Source: an uncultured Bacteroidales bacterium
GTDB lineage: Bacteria; Bacteroidota; Bacteroidia; Bacteroidales; Paludibacteraceae
Length of the DNA stretch: 24,210 bases
Assembly: GCA_937911235.1 (NCBI GenBank)
Contig: CALDPN010000030.1
Span: forward strand, 1 to 24,210
Reading direction: 5' to 3'
Numbering within the stretch: position 1 is the stretch's first letter; every line of letters begins with the position of its first letter. Under the pieces are notes generated by a model that was not told the origin of the DNA, did not search any database, and was given only the letters and a program-made list of their open reading frames with translations. Shown here in pieces: positions 14,501 to 22,189 of this stretch. Both the position numbers and the translations under genes were made by a program.

Positions 14501-15122
14501 TGGTCACCTCCATTTCTAGTTCTGTTGCTTCTGTAGTACCATCCACTTCAAGCTCTGTTGCAGAAGTTACTGCGTCTGTGTCATCGTCTTCTTCTTGTAG
14601 AAGAGTTTCGCTTGCGTTTTCTACAGCGTTAAGGAATGCACGAGAAGATATTGTAGCAGCGGTAATAGCATCCACATCGCCACCATCTTGTTTCACCTTA
14701 AAGTCTGTATCTATGCTTTTGCTATTGATTTGATTTTTAAACCAATCCACACATTTTGTACCAAGACCAGGAGTTTCTTTTTGCGAAAGCACTTCGTAGT
14801 TTACAATATTGTTAGCCTTGTCTAAACCAACCATAATAATAATTTGGTCAGAGAAGCCCATTGCGCTAGCAATTGTTGCCACACCCACATATTTGTCGTC
14901 TTTAAACGCTTTAAACACAGGAGCACCTTCGATACTGTCGGTTTTAATAGTGTCAAACTCAGGAAGTACGCCTTTAAGCGCATTTTCTTGTTTGTTTTGT
15001 TCTGCTTTAGCAATATCTGCCTTTGTTAGTTCATAAACACCAGCTAGGAGTCCAGCAGAAACTAGACAAACCATTAGCAGCGACACTAACATATTAATAA
15101 ATGTAGATTCTATCTTTTTCAT
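14493..15122 (-). CDS. rnfG: Rnf complex subunit G, FMN-binding
   Basis: RnfG carries a covalently bound FMN on the periplasmic side. It is 209 residues long, with one N-terminal membrane helix (about 9-30) followed by an FMN-binding domain (ETPGLGTKC at 116-124). The flavinylation motif is VDAITAATISSRA (150-162), with Thr157 as the expected FMN site; the common form is SGAT, here TAAT. After residue 176 comes an unusual acidic tail of about 33 residues. This contains DAVTSATELE (183-192) and TTEATELEME, imperfect repeats in which the first looks like a second flavinylation motif. RnfG proteins usually end shortly after the FMN motif helix, so the tail is noteworthy. The gene overlaps rnfD by 4 bases (ATGA) and rnfE by 8. 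Confidence 0.94.
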   Translation of the reverse strand: MKKIESTFINMLVSLLMVCLVSAGLLAGVYELTKADIAKAEQNKQENALKGVLPEFDTIKTDSIEGAPVFKAFKDDKYVGVATIASAMGFSDQIIIMVGLDKANNIVNYEVLSQKETPGLGTKCVDWFKNQINSKSIDTDFKVKQDGGDVDAITAATISSRAFLNAVENASETLLQEEDDDTDAVTSATELEVDGTTEATELEMEVTNE

Positions 15123-16078
15123 TTTGCTCCGAAACGTTTAGGACGAATATAACGATTAATTAATGGTACCACAGCATTCATAATAAGAATTGCAAATGAA
15201 ATACCTTCTGGATAAGAACCGAAAAGACGGATAACCACGGTAATAACACCAATGCCGAAACCGAAAATAAGTTGACCAGTTTTTGTCATTGGAGAGGTTA
15301 CGTAGTCTGTTGCCATAAAAATACTACCAAGTAGAAGACCACCAGATGTAATATGAAGTAGTGGAGAAGCATACACCTCTGGGTCTACTGCGTGCATAAT
15401 GCCAGTGAAAACAAGCACAGTAGCAATAATACTTACAGGAATGTGCCATGTAATAGTGCGAGTAGCAAGTAGGTAAATAAGACCTAAAAGCAGTGCCACA
15501 CCAGAAGTTTCACCCAAACTACCACCGTTATTGCCTAAAAACAAGTCTAGTTCTGTAAAGTTGGTAAATATACCTTCTTTAATATATGCAAGTGGGGTAG
15601 CCGCAGTAAGTGCATCTACAGAACCATCAAATGTAAAAGGAGCAGGAATAGGCCATGTGGTCATTGCCGCAGGGAATGAAATAAGTAGGAATACACGACC
15701 TACAAGAGCAGGGTTGAAAAGGTTGTTTCCTAGTCCGCCAAAACTCATTTTACCTATGCCAATGGCAATAAGAGAACCAATTACCACCATCCACCAAGGA
15801 AGTGAAGAAGGAAGGTTCATACCAAGAAGCATACCAGTAAGAATGGCAGAGCAGTCGAAAATTTGAACCTCTTTTTTTAGTAAAAACTTGGTTATCAACC
15901 ATTCAAATGCCACGCAAGAAAGTATTGCAATGCCAGAAACTACTATGGCGCCAGTGCCAAAATAGTAAATACCAGCTAAAAATGCAGGCATAAGCGCTAA
16001 AATTACATTTAGCATATTTTTCTGAACAGAATCTCCACCATGAACGTGTGGAGCAGGTGCTACTGTATATTTACTCAT
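15119..16078 (-). CDS. rnfD: Rnf complex subunit D, FMN-binding
   Basis: RnfD is a 319-residue inner membrane protein related to NqrB, with a covalent FMN. The N-terminus APHVHGGDSVQKNMLNVILALMPA is typical, followed by about nine transmembrane helices. FGGLGNNLFNPALVGRVFL is the riboflavin/FMN-region signature and VDALTAATPLAYI (154-166) is the flavinylation motif, with Thr161 predicted to carry FMN. As in RnfG, the motif is TAAT where most family members have SGAT. The C-terminal MATDYVTSPMTKTGQLIFG and GSYPEGISFAILIMNAVVPL are well conserved. It lies 2 bases after rnfC and overlaps rnfG by 4. Clear assignment. Confidence 0.95.
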   Translation of the reverse strand: MSKYTVAPAPHVHGGDSVQKNMLNVILALMPAFLAGIYYFGTGAIVVSGIAILSCVAFEWLITKFLLKKEVQIFDCSAILTGMLLGMNLPSSLPWWMVVIGSLIAIGIGKMSFGGLGNNLFNPALVGRVFLLISFPAAMTTWPIPAPFTFDGSVDALTAATPLAYIKEGIFTNFTELDLFLGNNGGSLGETSGVALLLGLIYLLATRTITWHIPVSIIATVLVFTGIMHAVDPEVYASPLLHITSGGLLLGSIFMATDYVTSPMTKTGQLIFGFGIGVITVVIRLFGSYPEGISFAILIMNAVVPLINRYIRPKRFGAK

Positions 16079-16080
16079 AA

Positions 16081-17421
16081 TTATTTTCTATTACGAATGA
16101 TACATCCAACTTTAAATTTGCCATAGCGAACATAGTCTAGAAGTGGTCTGTGAGAAGGACAAGTAAATGTACAACAACCACATTCTATACAGTCCATTAC
16201 ATAGTGTTCTTCTAGGCAGCTCCAGTCTTCAATTTCTGTAAGTTTTGCTAGAAGATAAGGTTCTAGACCCATTGGGCAAGTGCCCATACATTTTCCACAT
16301 CTGATGCAGTCTAAAACGTCTTCACGCACGGTTTCTTGCTTTTCAAGGCAAAGAATTGCAGAACTTCTTTTGGTAATTGGGGTATCGATATTTGAAATGC
16401 AACGTCCCATCATTGGGCCACCGCCAATCACTTTTTCTGCGTCAGCTGGAATGCCACCCACCATAGCAAGCACATCGTTCATAGAAGTACCCATACGCAC
16501 TCTGAAGTTGCCGCCTTCGGTCATGCTTTTGCCAGTTACGGTCATAAACAGGTCGATAAGAGGTTTGTTAAACTGAACAGCTTCGTACACTGCAAATGCA
16601 GTACCCACGTTTTGAACTACCACGCCTACTGAAGCAGGAATAGCACCACTCTTCACTTCTCTGCCAGTGATAGCTTGAATTAGGTGTTTTTCGCTACCTT
16701 GAGGATATTTCATTTTTAGTGGAACTACTTCTATAATATGTACGAAATCGCTAAGTTTTTCTGCAGTTTCTCTTAGTGTGTTCACTGCGTCCATCTTGTT
16801 GCTTTCGATGCCAATATATGCTTTTTCAATGCCAAGAGCCTTCATAAGTAGGCGAGTACCAATGATTACTTCGCCCGCTTTTTCTAGCATAAGTCTGTGG
16901 TTGTGAGTAAGATAAGGTTCACATTCCACTGCGTTTATAATAAGGCTATCAATTTTGCAGTCGGCAGGAGGGGTAAGTTTTACGTGAGTAGGGAAACAAG
17001 CGCCGCCAAGACCTACAATACCTGCATCAGCAATTTTTTTGATAATTTCTTTAGGCTCTAAAGAAGTGTTTTTAACAAGTTCATCAGAAATGGTAATACC
17101 ATCTGCCCATTCGTCTTTTTCTTCAGCTTTAATGTAAATGGCTTGTTTAGCAAAGCCTTGTGGGTCTGTAAATTCTGCAATTTTGGTAACTGTACCAGTA
17201 ACAGAACTATGCACAGGAGCAGAAACGAAACCGCCTGCTTCAGCAATCATTTGACCAGTTTTCACTCTATCACCTACATTTACGATAGGTTTTGCAGGTG
17301 CACCAATGTGTTGTTCCAACGGGAAAACAGCTTCCTTAGGTGCATCTAAGGTGATAATGCTCTTGTGAGCAGTTAATTTGTTGTCGTGTGGGTGAACACC
17401 ACCTATTTTAAATGTTTTCAT
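16081..17421 (-). CDS. rnfC: Rnf complex subunit C, NADH- and Fe-S-binding
   Basis: RnfC is the peripheral cytoplasmic subunit that binds NAD(H), FMN and two [4Fe-4S] clusters, equivalent to the NuoF/NqrA region. The 446-residue protein starts MKTFKIGGVHPHDNK and has the barrel-sandwich region (PAKPIVNVGDRVKTGQMIAE). The nucleotide-binding GIVGLGGACFPTHVKL follows, then two ferredoxin-type motifs, CIRCGKCMGTCP (Cys372, 375, 378, 382) and CIECGCCTFTCP (Cys411, 414, 417, 421). It lacks the long Ala/Lys-rich C-terminal extension of enterobacterial RsxC, as usual outside Gammaproteobacteria. Its start overlaps the rnfB end by 14 bases. Confident. Confidence 0.96.
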   Translation of the reverse strand: MKTFKIGGVHPHDNKLTAHKSIITLDAPKEAVFPLEQHIGAPAKPIVNVGDRVKTGQMIAEAGGFVSAPVHSSVTGTVTKIAEFTDPQGFAKQAIYIKAEEKDEWADGITISDELVKNTSLEPKEIIKKIADAGIVGLGGACFPTHVKLTPPADCKIDSLIINAVECEPYLTHNHRLMLEKAGEVIIGTRLLMKALGIEKAYIGIESNKMDAVNTLRETAEKLSDFVHIIEVVPLKMKYPQGSEKHLIQAITGREVKSGAIPASVGVVVQNVGTAFAVYEAVQFNKPLIDLFMTVTGKSMTEGGNFRVRMGTSMNDVLAMVGGIPADAEKVIGGGPMMGRCISNIDTPITKRSSAILCLEKQETVREDVLDCIRCGKCMGTCPMGLEPYLLAKLTEIEDWSCLEEHYVMDCIECGCCTFTCPSHRPLLDYVRYGKFKVGCIIRNRK

Positions 17422-18247
17422 CTTTCTTAATTACTGGGAAGTTTAACGCTTTTATAGCACCTGTAGGGCAAGCTGCCACACATTTTTTGCACAAACGGCA
17501 AAGGTTGTTGTCTATATAAGCCACGTTGTTTTCTACTGTAATGGCGCCGAAAGCACATTCTTTCACACATTTACCACAACCGATACATGCAGCAGCGCAA
17601 GCTTTGCGAGCTTTTGCACCTTTGTCTTTGTTTGCACAAGAAACATAGATTCTTCTGCTCTTAGGACCTTTAAATCTCAACTCTAGTATGCCTTTTGGAC
17701 ACGCTTTAACGCAAGCGCCGCAAGCAGTACATTTGTCTTCGTCTATTTCTGCTAGTCCTGTTTCTTTATTTATTGTAATAGCTCCAAATGAGCATACTTT
17801 TGCACAATCTCCATATCCCAAGCATCCGAAAGAGCAGCCTGTTTCGCCGGCAAAAGTGGCAGTGGCAATGGCACAAGATGATACGCCGTTGTAGTGTGAG
17901 GTGCGTGGACGCACAGCGCAGGTGCCCGCACAGCGTAGCACTGCCACTTTAGGCTTGGTTTCTGCCACCGTTACTCCCAAAATTTGTGCAATGGCGTTCA
18001 TTGCTGCATTTCCGCCCGCAGGACATCTTAAATCGCCAAGTTCGGTGGCAGAAACACAAGCCGTTGCAAAGTTTTTGCAGCCGGCGAATCCACAACCACC
18101 GCAGTTTGCGCCAGGAAGCCCACTTTCAATCTCTGAAATCTTAGGGTCTTCTTCCACATAGAACTTTTTAGCCACGAAAAATAGAATTACAGCGGCTACA
18201 ATTCCTATGCTACCCAACACAATTAGTGAAATTAAAATTATATTCAT
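17408..18247 (-). CDS. rnfB: Rnf complex subunit B, ferredoxin-like
   Basis: RnfB accepts electrons from (or gives them to) ferredoxin on the cytoplasmic side. The 279-residue protein has an N-terminal membrane helix (about 3-26), then the Fe-S domain ANCGGCGFAGCKNFA with Cys49, 52, 57 and Cys75. Several [4Fe-4S] ferredoxin motifs follow: CTACGACVKACPKG, CIGCGKCVKECAFG and CRLCKKCVAACPTG, plus a partial cluster around GCSFGCLGYGDCAKVC. This multi-cluster form is typical of Bacteroidota and Clostridia. It overlaps rseC by 4 bases (ATGA), and rnfC overlaps its 3' end by 14 bases. Confident. Confidence 0.96.
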   Translation of the reverse strand: MNIILISLIVLGSIGIVAAVILFFVAKKFYVEEDPKISEIESGLPGANCGGCGFAGCKNFATACVSATELGDLRCPAGGNAAMNAIAQILGVTVAETKPKVAVLRCAGTCAVRPRTSHYNGVSSCAIATATFAGETGCSFGCLGYGDCAKVCSFGAITINKETGLAEIDEDKCTACGACVKACPKGILELRFKGPKSRRIYVSCANKDKGAKARKACAAACIGCGKCVKECAFGAITVENNVAYIDNNLCRLCKKCVAACPTGAIKALNFPVIKKDENI

Positions 18248-18654
18248 TTAAGTTTACTTATTTTAAATTCTAAACTTTTACTTAATATCTTGTTTATTGC
18301 AAACAGAAATACATAATAAACTGCCACAGCCAAAAGGCCAAGTAGGGCAGAGTGTACTTCTGTAAATTCTAAAACGCTTCCCAGTCCCACGCCTGCAAAC
18401 AACAACACAAGTGGTAAAACGTATGCCCAAACCACCGCAGTGAACATTTGTTTCTTTTGAGCAATAATTTGCACCTCTTCGCCAATGCTGTAAATGCTAG
18501 GGTCTTCTACAGAGATTTTTATCTCTTTTTCTTTGCTCTCTGCCAGTGTGCAAAACTTCTTCCCCTCACAATGCGCACAAGCCGACAGTTGCAAAACCTT
18601 CACAGTAACGGCGTTGCCGTTGATTTTGATAATATTTCCTTTATGCTCTTTCAT
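18244..18654 (-). CDS. rseC: SoxR-reducing system protein RseC family
   Basis: A 136-residue RseC/MucC-family membrane protein, regularly the first gene of Bacteroidota Rnf operons. The N-terminal soluble domain has a cysteine cluster, SACAHCEGKKFC (Cys26, 29, 35), and a second part with two hydrophobic helices (TAVVWAYVLPLVLLFAGVG and SALLGLLAVAVYYVFLFAI). In Gammaproteobacteria RseC works with Rsx/Rnf proteins to keep SoxR reduced; in this lineage its role is probably assembly or redox support of Rnf, an inference from gene order. I chose ATG at 18654 (MKEHKGNI) over an upstream in-frame GTG at 18669, because the N-terminus then matches the family. It overlaps rnfB by 4 bases. Confidence 0.9.
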   Translation of the reverse strand: MKEHKGNIIKINGNAVTVKVLQLSACAHCEGKKFCTLAESKEKEIKISVEDPSIYSIGEEVQIIAQKKQMFTAVVWAYVLPLVLLFAGVGLGSVLEFTEVHSALLGLLAVAVYYVFLFAINKILSKSLEFKISKLK

Positions 18655-18674
18655 TATTATTCTCTGCACTCATC

Positions 18675-18704
18675 AACTCCTAACTCCTAACTCCTAACTC
18701 CTAA
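18675..18704. repeat. Four tandem ACTCCTA heptads
   Basis: ACTCCTA is repeated four times without interruption (18675-18702) directly after the stop codon of the M23 gene on the minus strand, where it reads TTAGGAG. The same unit builds the inverted array at 2618-2710. It is intergenic, only about 20 bases from the rseC start. Confidence 0.85.
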
Positions 18705-19922
18705 CTATTTCAGTGTCTTATCTAACGAATCGCGTACCACTTTAAACTCCTCCATGTATTTTGCTGGGATTGGCTCTACAGAAGGAGATTCCATTTTTAG
18801 TGGGTTGATGGGAGTACCGTTTTTCCAAACTCTAAAATCTAGGTGAGGACCAGTAGAAGCACCAGTGCTACCCACATAACCAATCACCTGACCTTGACGC
18901 ACGCGGTCGCCCACTTTTAAGCCTTTTGCGTATGCAGAAAGGTGCAGATAACCAGTGCTATACACGCTATTGTGTTTGATATAAACAGTATTACCACCAC
19001 CGCCTTTCCAAGCACGGAAAGTAACTTTACCATCACCAATAGACATTACAGGAGTGCCCTTTGGCGCAGCATAGTCCACTCCAGTGTGAGGGCGAACCAC
19101 CTTATACACAGGGTGTTTGCGAGCGTATGTAAATCCAGAAGAAATACGAGTAAATTTAAGCGGAGCCTTCAAGAAAGCTTTCTTTAAACTATTACCGTTT
19201 TCGTCCCAGAAACCATATGTTTCGCCTTTTTCAAAATTGTAAGCGTAATATTTTTGTTTATTGTGAGTGAAAACAGCTGCGTGAATCTTGCTAATACCCA
19301 CAGAAGTGCTGTCCACATAGTTTTCGTCGTAATAAACCTTGAAACCATCGCCCACTTGAATGCCAAAGAAGTCAATCACCCAAGCGTAAATTTCAGAAAG
19401 TTCGCCTGCAAGGCCTAAGTTCAAATTGTTGTCCACAATTGCATTCCACATAGAAGATTCAATATTTGCAGAATCTACTTTGGTTACAGTTGTAACAGGT
19501 TTTTTATAAAGGCTAACGTTCAACGAATCTTTGAAGTCGAATACCACGTGTTCCACAAGTGAACGGTGATAAACAATATAATCAGTCTTTGGAAGGCTGT
19601 CTTTTGTTTGATAAATAGTGTAACTTTTACCTGCTTTTACTCTTTTTGCGCTAAAAATACTATCAGGAGTAAAGTTTAGTTGATAAGCAGTTTTTGGATC
19701 TACGCCAGCGCTAATAAATAGGTTAGAAACTGCAGTACCAGAAGTAATGGTTTTGTCTATGCTGTTGTAGTCGTCCACAATAATGCCGCCATATTCAATA
19801 TTTAGTTTGTCTTCGGCAATTTCTTGTAGTATTTGCTCTTCTTGCTCTTTTTCACTCATAGTGTTACAACCCACTAAGCATAGTGCTAGAACTAAAATAA
19901 GTATGAAGTTTTTTGTTTTCAA
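18705..19922 (-). CDS. M23-family peptidase lipoprotein
   Basis: A peptidoglycan metallopeptidase of the LytM/M23 type with a lipoprotein signal (ILILVLALCLVGC just after the start). A middle region resembles the LysM-like/OapA domain found before M23 domains. The C-terminal catalytic domain has HTGVDYAAPKGTPV (zinc His and Asp), GYLHLSAYAKGLKVGDRV and GPHLDFRVWKNG (last zinc His), all intact, so an active DD- or LD-endopeptidase is likely. The frame is open to a TTG at 19958, but that codon sits inside the -7 box TAAATTTG (19963-19956), so it cannot start translation from that promoter. No ATG occurs before the signal peptide. I therefore prefer the TTG at 19922 (MKTKNFILILV), giving about 405 residues. 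Family firm, start moderately sure. Confidence 0.9.
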   Translation of the reverse strand: MKTKNFILILVLALCLVGCNTMSEKEQEEQILQEIAEDKLNIEYGGIIVDDYNSIDKTITSGTAVSNLFISAGVDPKTAYQLNFTPDSIFSAKRVKAGKSYTIYQTKDSLPKTDYIVYHRSLVEHVVFDFKDSLNVSLYKKPVTTVTKVDSANIESSMWNAIVDNNLNLGLAGELSEIYAWVIDFFGIQVGDGFKVYYDENYVDSTSVGISKIHAAVFTHNKQKYYAYNFEKGETYGFWDENGNSLKKAFLKAPLKFTRISSGFTYARKHPVYKVVRPHTGVDYAAPKGTPVMSIGDGKVTFRAWKGGGGNTVYIKHNSVYSTGYLHLSAYAKGLKVGDRVRQGQVIGYVGSTGASTGPHLDFRVWKNGTPINPLKMESPSVEPIPAKYMEEFKVVRDSLDKTLK

Positions 19923-19955
19923 AGCGTCTTTTATTAAATGTTTTCTAAAATCCCG

Positions 19956-19963
19956 CAAATTTA
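19956..19963 (-). promoter_or_regulatory. -7 box for the M23 peptidase gene
   Basis: TAAATTTG on the minus strand fits TAnnTTTG. Transcription would begin near 19949, leaving about 27 bases to the proposed TTG start. A -33 element is not obvious. Confidence 0.5.
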
Positions 19964-20006
19964 CAAAAATTTATGTATAAATGCTATATAATAAGGTGTA
20001 ATTTTT

Positions 20007-20014
20007 TAACTTTG
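20007..20014 (+). promoter_or_regulatory. -7 box for the small gene at 20079
   Basis: TAACTTTG matches the Bacteroidota -7 consensus, about 65 bases ahead of the ATG at 20079. No good -33 TTG is seen in the expected place. It is back to back with the M23 promoter. Confidence 0.5.
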
Positions 20015-20078
20015 CAACGAATTAAGATGTGAATTTAAATGCCTAGCGGCGATTGGTGGAATTCCTAATTAAAATAGT

Positions 20079-20426
20079 ATGACAGAAACACAAGAAAAAA
20101 TACAAAAATTGGACCAAAAGGTAATGGCAGCGATGATGCCTTGGTTTAAAGACAGAATGGAGTTTTATTATTTCTTTTATCATTTGGCGCAAAGCGAACA
20201 TTTAATAGAAATGAACAAGCCAGAGCAATATGAAGAGAAACTAAAAGCTGCACAATTTTATCGTCGTCTTGCCACACGCCGTGTAATAACAGAAGAGCCT
20301 GAGTTAGAAGAAATTATCGACGACATTTTTAGCGATTATCACGAAGCATACGCCAATTTTCAAGAAAATAAACAACCTTTGGCGCAAAAACGCTTCATAG
20401 AAATACTAAATAAACTAATGAAATAA
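20079..20426 (+). CDS. Unknown 115-residue alpha-helical protein
   Basis: I do not recognise this protein. It is soluble, mostly helical and rich in Glu, Lys and aromatic residues: MTETQEKIQKLDQKVMAAMM, then FKDRMEFYYFFYHLAQSEHL, a KLKAAQFYRRLATRR block, and an acidic LEEIIDDIFSDYHEAYANF. No signal peptide, metal site or known enzyme motif is visible. It could be a small structural or adaptor protein. It stands alone between the divergent M23 gene and the leu leader region, with a plausible promoter at 20007-20014. The real coding status is supported by an uninterrupted frame, an ATG in a sensible position and amino acid composition typical of a folded protein. Confidence 0.75.
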   Translation: MTETQEKIQKLDQKVMAAMMPWFKDRMEFYYFFYHLAQSEHLIEMNKPEQYEEKLKAAQFYRRLATRRVITEEPELEEIIDDIFSDYHEAYANFQENKQPLAQKRFIEILNKLMK

Positions 20427-20486
20427 AAGGAGCAGAATAAAAAGCGTACTTCTGCTGGAAATTAATGCATTTTTTTTGTTAATTTG

Positions 20487-20517
20487 TTTGTTAAATCAAA
20501 TAATTGATATAAATTTG
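20487..20517 (+). promoter_or_regulatory. leu operon promoter
   Basis: TTTG at 20487-20490, 19 bases, then TAAATTTG at 20510-20517: a full Bacteroidota promoter. The transcript should start near 20524, giving a leader of about 167 bases before leuA that contains the leader peptide and attenuator. Between 20427 and 20486 I see only AT-rich DNA. Confidence 0.82.
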
Positions 20518-20545
20518 CAAAGATAAAAAACAAAAAACTAACAAA

Positions 20546-20605
20546 GTGAAAAACATTATTATTATACTAAACATTATTATCCTGCTACAAAGTAATAGGA
20601 AGTAA
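20546..20605 (+). CDS. leuL: Ile/Leu-rich attenuator leader peptide
   Basis: A short frame starts at GTG 20546 and ends with TAA 20603-20605. It encodes MKNIIIILNIIILLQSNRK: 7 Ile and 3 Leu among 19 residues, with runs IIII, III and LL. Such a peptide would make a ribosome stall when charged tRNA-Ile or tRNA-Leu is scarce. It begins about 22 bases after the predicted transcript start. Its last codons and stop overlap the left arm of the antiterminator (20595-20606), exactly where a translating ribosome must act for attenuation control of leuA. The GTG start is the only in-frame initiation codon between the promoter and the Ile codons, apart from ATT/ATA-type codons. Function inferred from design; not recognised as a named peptide. 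Confidence 0.8.
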   Translation: MKNIIIILNIIILLQSNRK

Positions 20606-20673
20606 GTTTGGTATATATAATTCAAAAATATGAGCCTCTCTTGCTTCCTATAGCAAAAGAGGCTTAATTTTTT
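20595..20673 (+). promoter_or_regulatory. Transcription attenuator of the leu operon
   Basis: Two exclusive hairpins are visible. Antiterminator: ATAGGAAGTAAG (20595-20606) pairs with CTTGCTTCCTAT (20640-20651), 12 pairs including one G-U. Terminator: AGCCTCTCTTGC (20633-20644) pairs with GCAAAAGAGGCT (20653-20664), one mismatch, loop of 8, followed by six T residues (20668-20673). The shared bases are 20640-20644, so forming one blocks the other. A ribosome reaching the leader stop would cover the antiterminator's left arm and allow termination; one stalled at the Ile/Leu codons would leave it free and allow read-through into leuA at 20691. Confidence 0.85.
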
Positions 20674-20690
20674 ATTAACTTAAAAGAACT

Positions 20691-22184
20691 ATGTCTAACA
20701 AAATTTTTATTTTCGATACAACTCTTCGCGACGGAGAGCAAGTGCCGGGATGTCAGCTAAATACGGTGGAGAAGATTGAGGTGGCAAAAGCGCTTGAAGC
20801 GTTGGGCGTGGACGTGATTGAGGCTGGTTTCCCAGTGTCGTCTCCTGGCGATTTCAATTCTGTAGTAGAAATTTCAAAAGCAGTTACTTTGCCTACTATT
20901 TGTGCCCTTACACGTGGCATTCAAACAGACATAGACATTGCTTTTGAAGCACTAAAATATGCCAAAAACAAGCGTATTCACACAGGTATTGGCACATCCG
21001 ATTGTCATATTAAGTACAAATTCAACTCAAATAGAGATGAAATTCTAGAGCGTGCCGTTGCTGCCACAAAATATGCAAAAAAATATGTGGAAGACGTAGA
21101 GTTTTATTGTGAAGATGCTGGCAGAACAGACAACGAATATCTAGCACGAGTGGTGGAGGCTGTGATAAAGGCAGGAGCTACAGTTGTAAACATTCCAGAT
21201 ACCACAGGTTATTGTTTGCCAGACGAATTTGGTGCAAAAATCAAGTATCTTATGGAAAATGTGTCAAACATTCACAAAGCAATAATTTCTACCCACTGTC
21301 ACAACGATTTAGGTATGGCAACCGCCAACACAATGGCAGGAATTCTTAATGGTGCACGTCAGGTGGAAGTAACAGTAAACGGCATTGGCGAACGTGCGGG
21401 CAACACCTCTTTGGAGGAAATTGCTATGATTTTAAAATGTCATAAAAACCTAGGTGTAGATACTAATATCAATACCCAAAAGATAGTTTCAACTAGCCGT
21501 TTGGTTTCAAATTTAATGAATATGCCTGTTCAGGCAAACAAAGCTATCGTTGGTCGCAATGCTTTTGCGCATTCCTCTGGTATTCACCAAGATGGCGTGC
21601 TTAAAAATATCCAAACCTACGAAATTATCAACCCAAAAGAAGTGGGCATTGACGACAATTCTATCCTTCTTACCGCTCGTAGTGGTCGCGCAGCGCTAAA
21701 ACATCGTTTAAATGTATTGGGAGTAGAAGCAGAAGGCGAAAAATTGGACGAATTATATCAAAAATTTCTTGTTTTAGCAGATAAAAAGAAAAATATAAAC
21801 GATGCAGATATTCTTCTTCTTGCTGGAAAAGAATCATCAAAAGCAAAACGTATTCAGCTTGATTATCTGAAAGTTACATCTGGCAAAGGAGTAAAATCTG
21901 AGGCGCAAATTTCACTAATCATCTCTGGCGAAAAATTTGAGGCTTCTTCATTCGGTAATGGTCCAGTCGATGCTGCCATTACAGCGGTAAAACAAATTAT
22001 AAAACGAGAAATGGTGCTTCAAGAGTTTACCATCCAAGCCATCGACCGTGGTAGTGACGATATGGGTAAAGTTCATATGCAAGTGCTACATAATAATAAG
22101 GTATATTACGGTTTTGGTGCCGATACTGATATTGTGGTAGCGTCGGTAGAGGCGTATATAGATGCTATTAATAAGTTTAGTTAG
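20691..22184 (+). CDS. leuA: 2-isopropylmalate synthase
   Basis: LeuA condenses acetyl-CoA with 2-ketoisovalerate, the first committed step of leucine synthesis. The 497-residue protein has FIFDTTLRDGEQVPG (6-20) with the metal-binding Asp, the THCHNDLGMATANTM block with His202 and His204, NGIGERAGNTSLEE, and SSGIHQDGVLKN. This is followed by a C-terminal regulatory LeuA dimer domain (about 395-497: YLKVTSGKGVKSEAQISL and GNGPVDAAITAVKQII), where leucine feedback normally acts. Full length indicates a leucine-sensitive synthase, not a homocitrate or citramalate synthase, though citramalate activity cannot be ruled out from sequence alone. It is the first structural gene behind the attenuator, and leuC starts 5 bases after its stop. 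Confidence 0.94.
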   Translation: MSNKIFIFDTTLRDGEQVPGCQLNTVEKIEVAKALEALGVDVIEAGFPVSSPGDFNSVVEISKAVTLPTICALTRGIQTDIDIAFEALKYAKNKRIHTGIGTSDCHIKYKFNSNRDEILERAVAATKYAKKYVEDVEFYCEDAGRTDNEYLARVVEAVIKAGATVVNIPDTTGYCLPDEFGAKIKYLMENVSNIHKAIISTHCHNDLGMATANTMAGILNGARQVEVTVNGIGERAGNTSLEEIAMILKCHKNLGVDTNINTQKIVSTSRLVSNLMNMPVQANKAIVGRNAFAHSSGIHQDGVLKNIQTYEIINPKEVGIDDNSILLTARSGRAALKHRLNVLGVEAEGEKLDELYQKFLVLADKKKNINDADILLLAGKESSKAKRIQLDYLKVTSGKGVKSEAQISLIISGEKFEASSFGNGPVDAAITAVKQIIKREMVLQEFTIQAIDRGSDDMGKVHMQVLHNNKVYYGFGADTDIVVASVEAYIDAINKFS

Positions 22185-22189
22185 AAATT

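Noticed and set aside
18675..18704. Tandem repeats that might be a CRISPR remnant
   Set aside because: Units are 7 bases with no spacers, and no cas gene is near. This is a simple heptad array.
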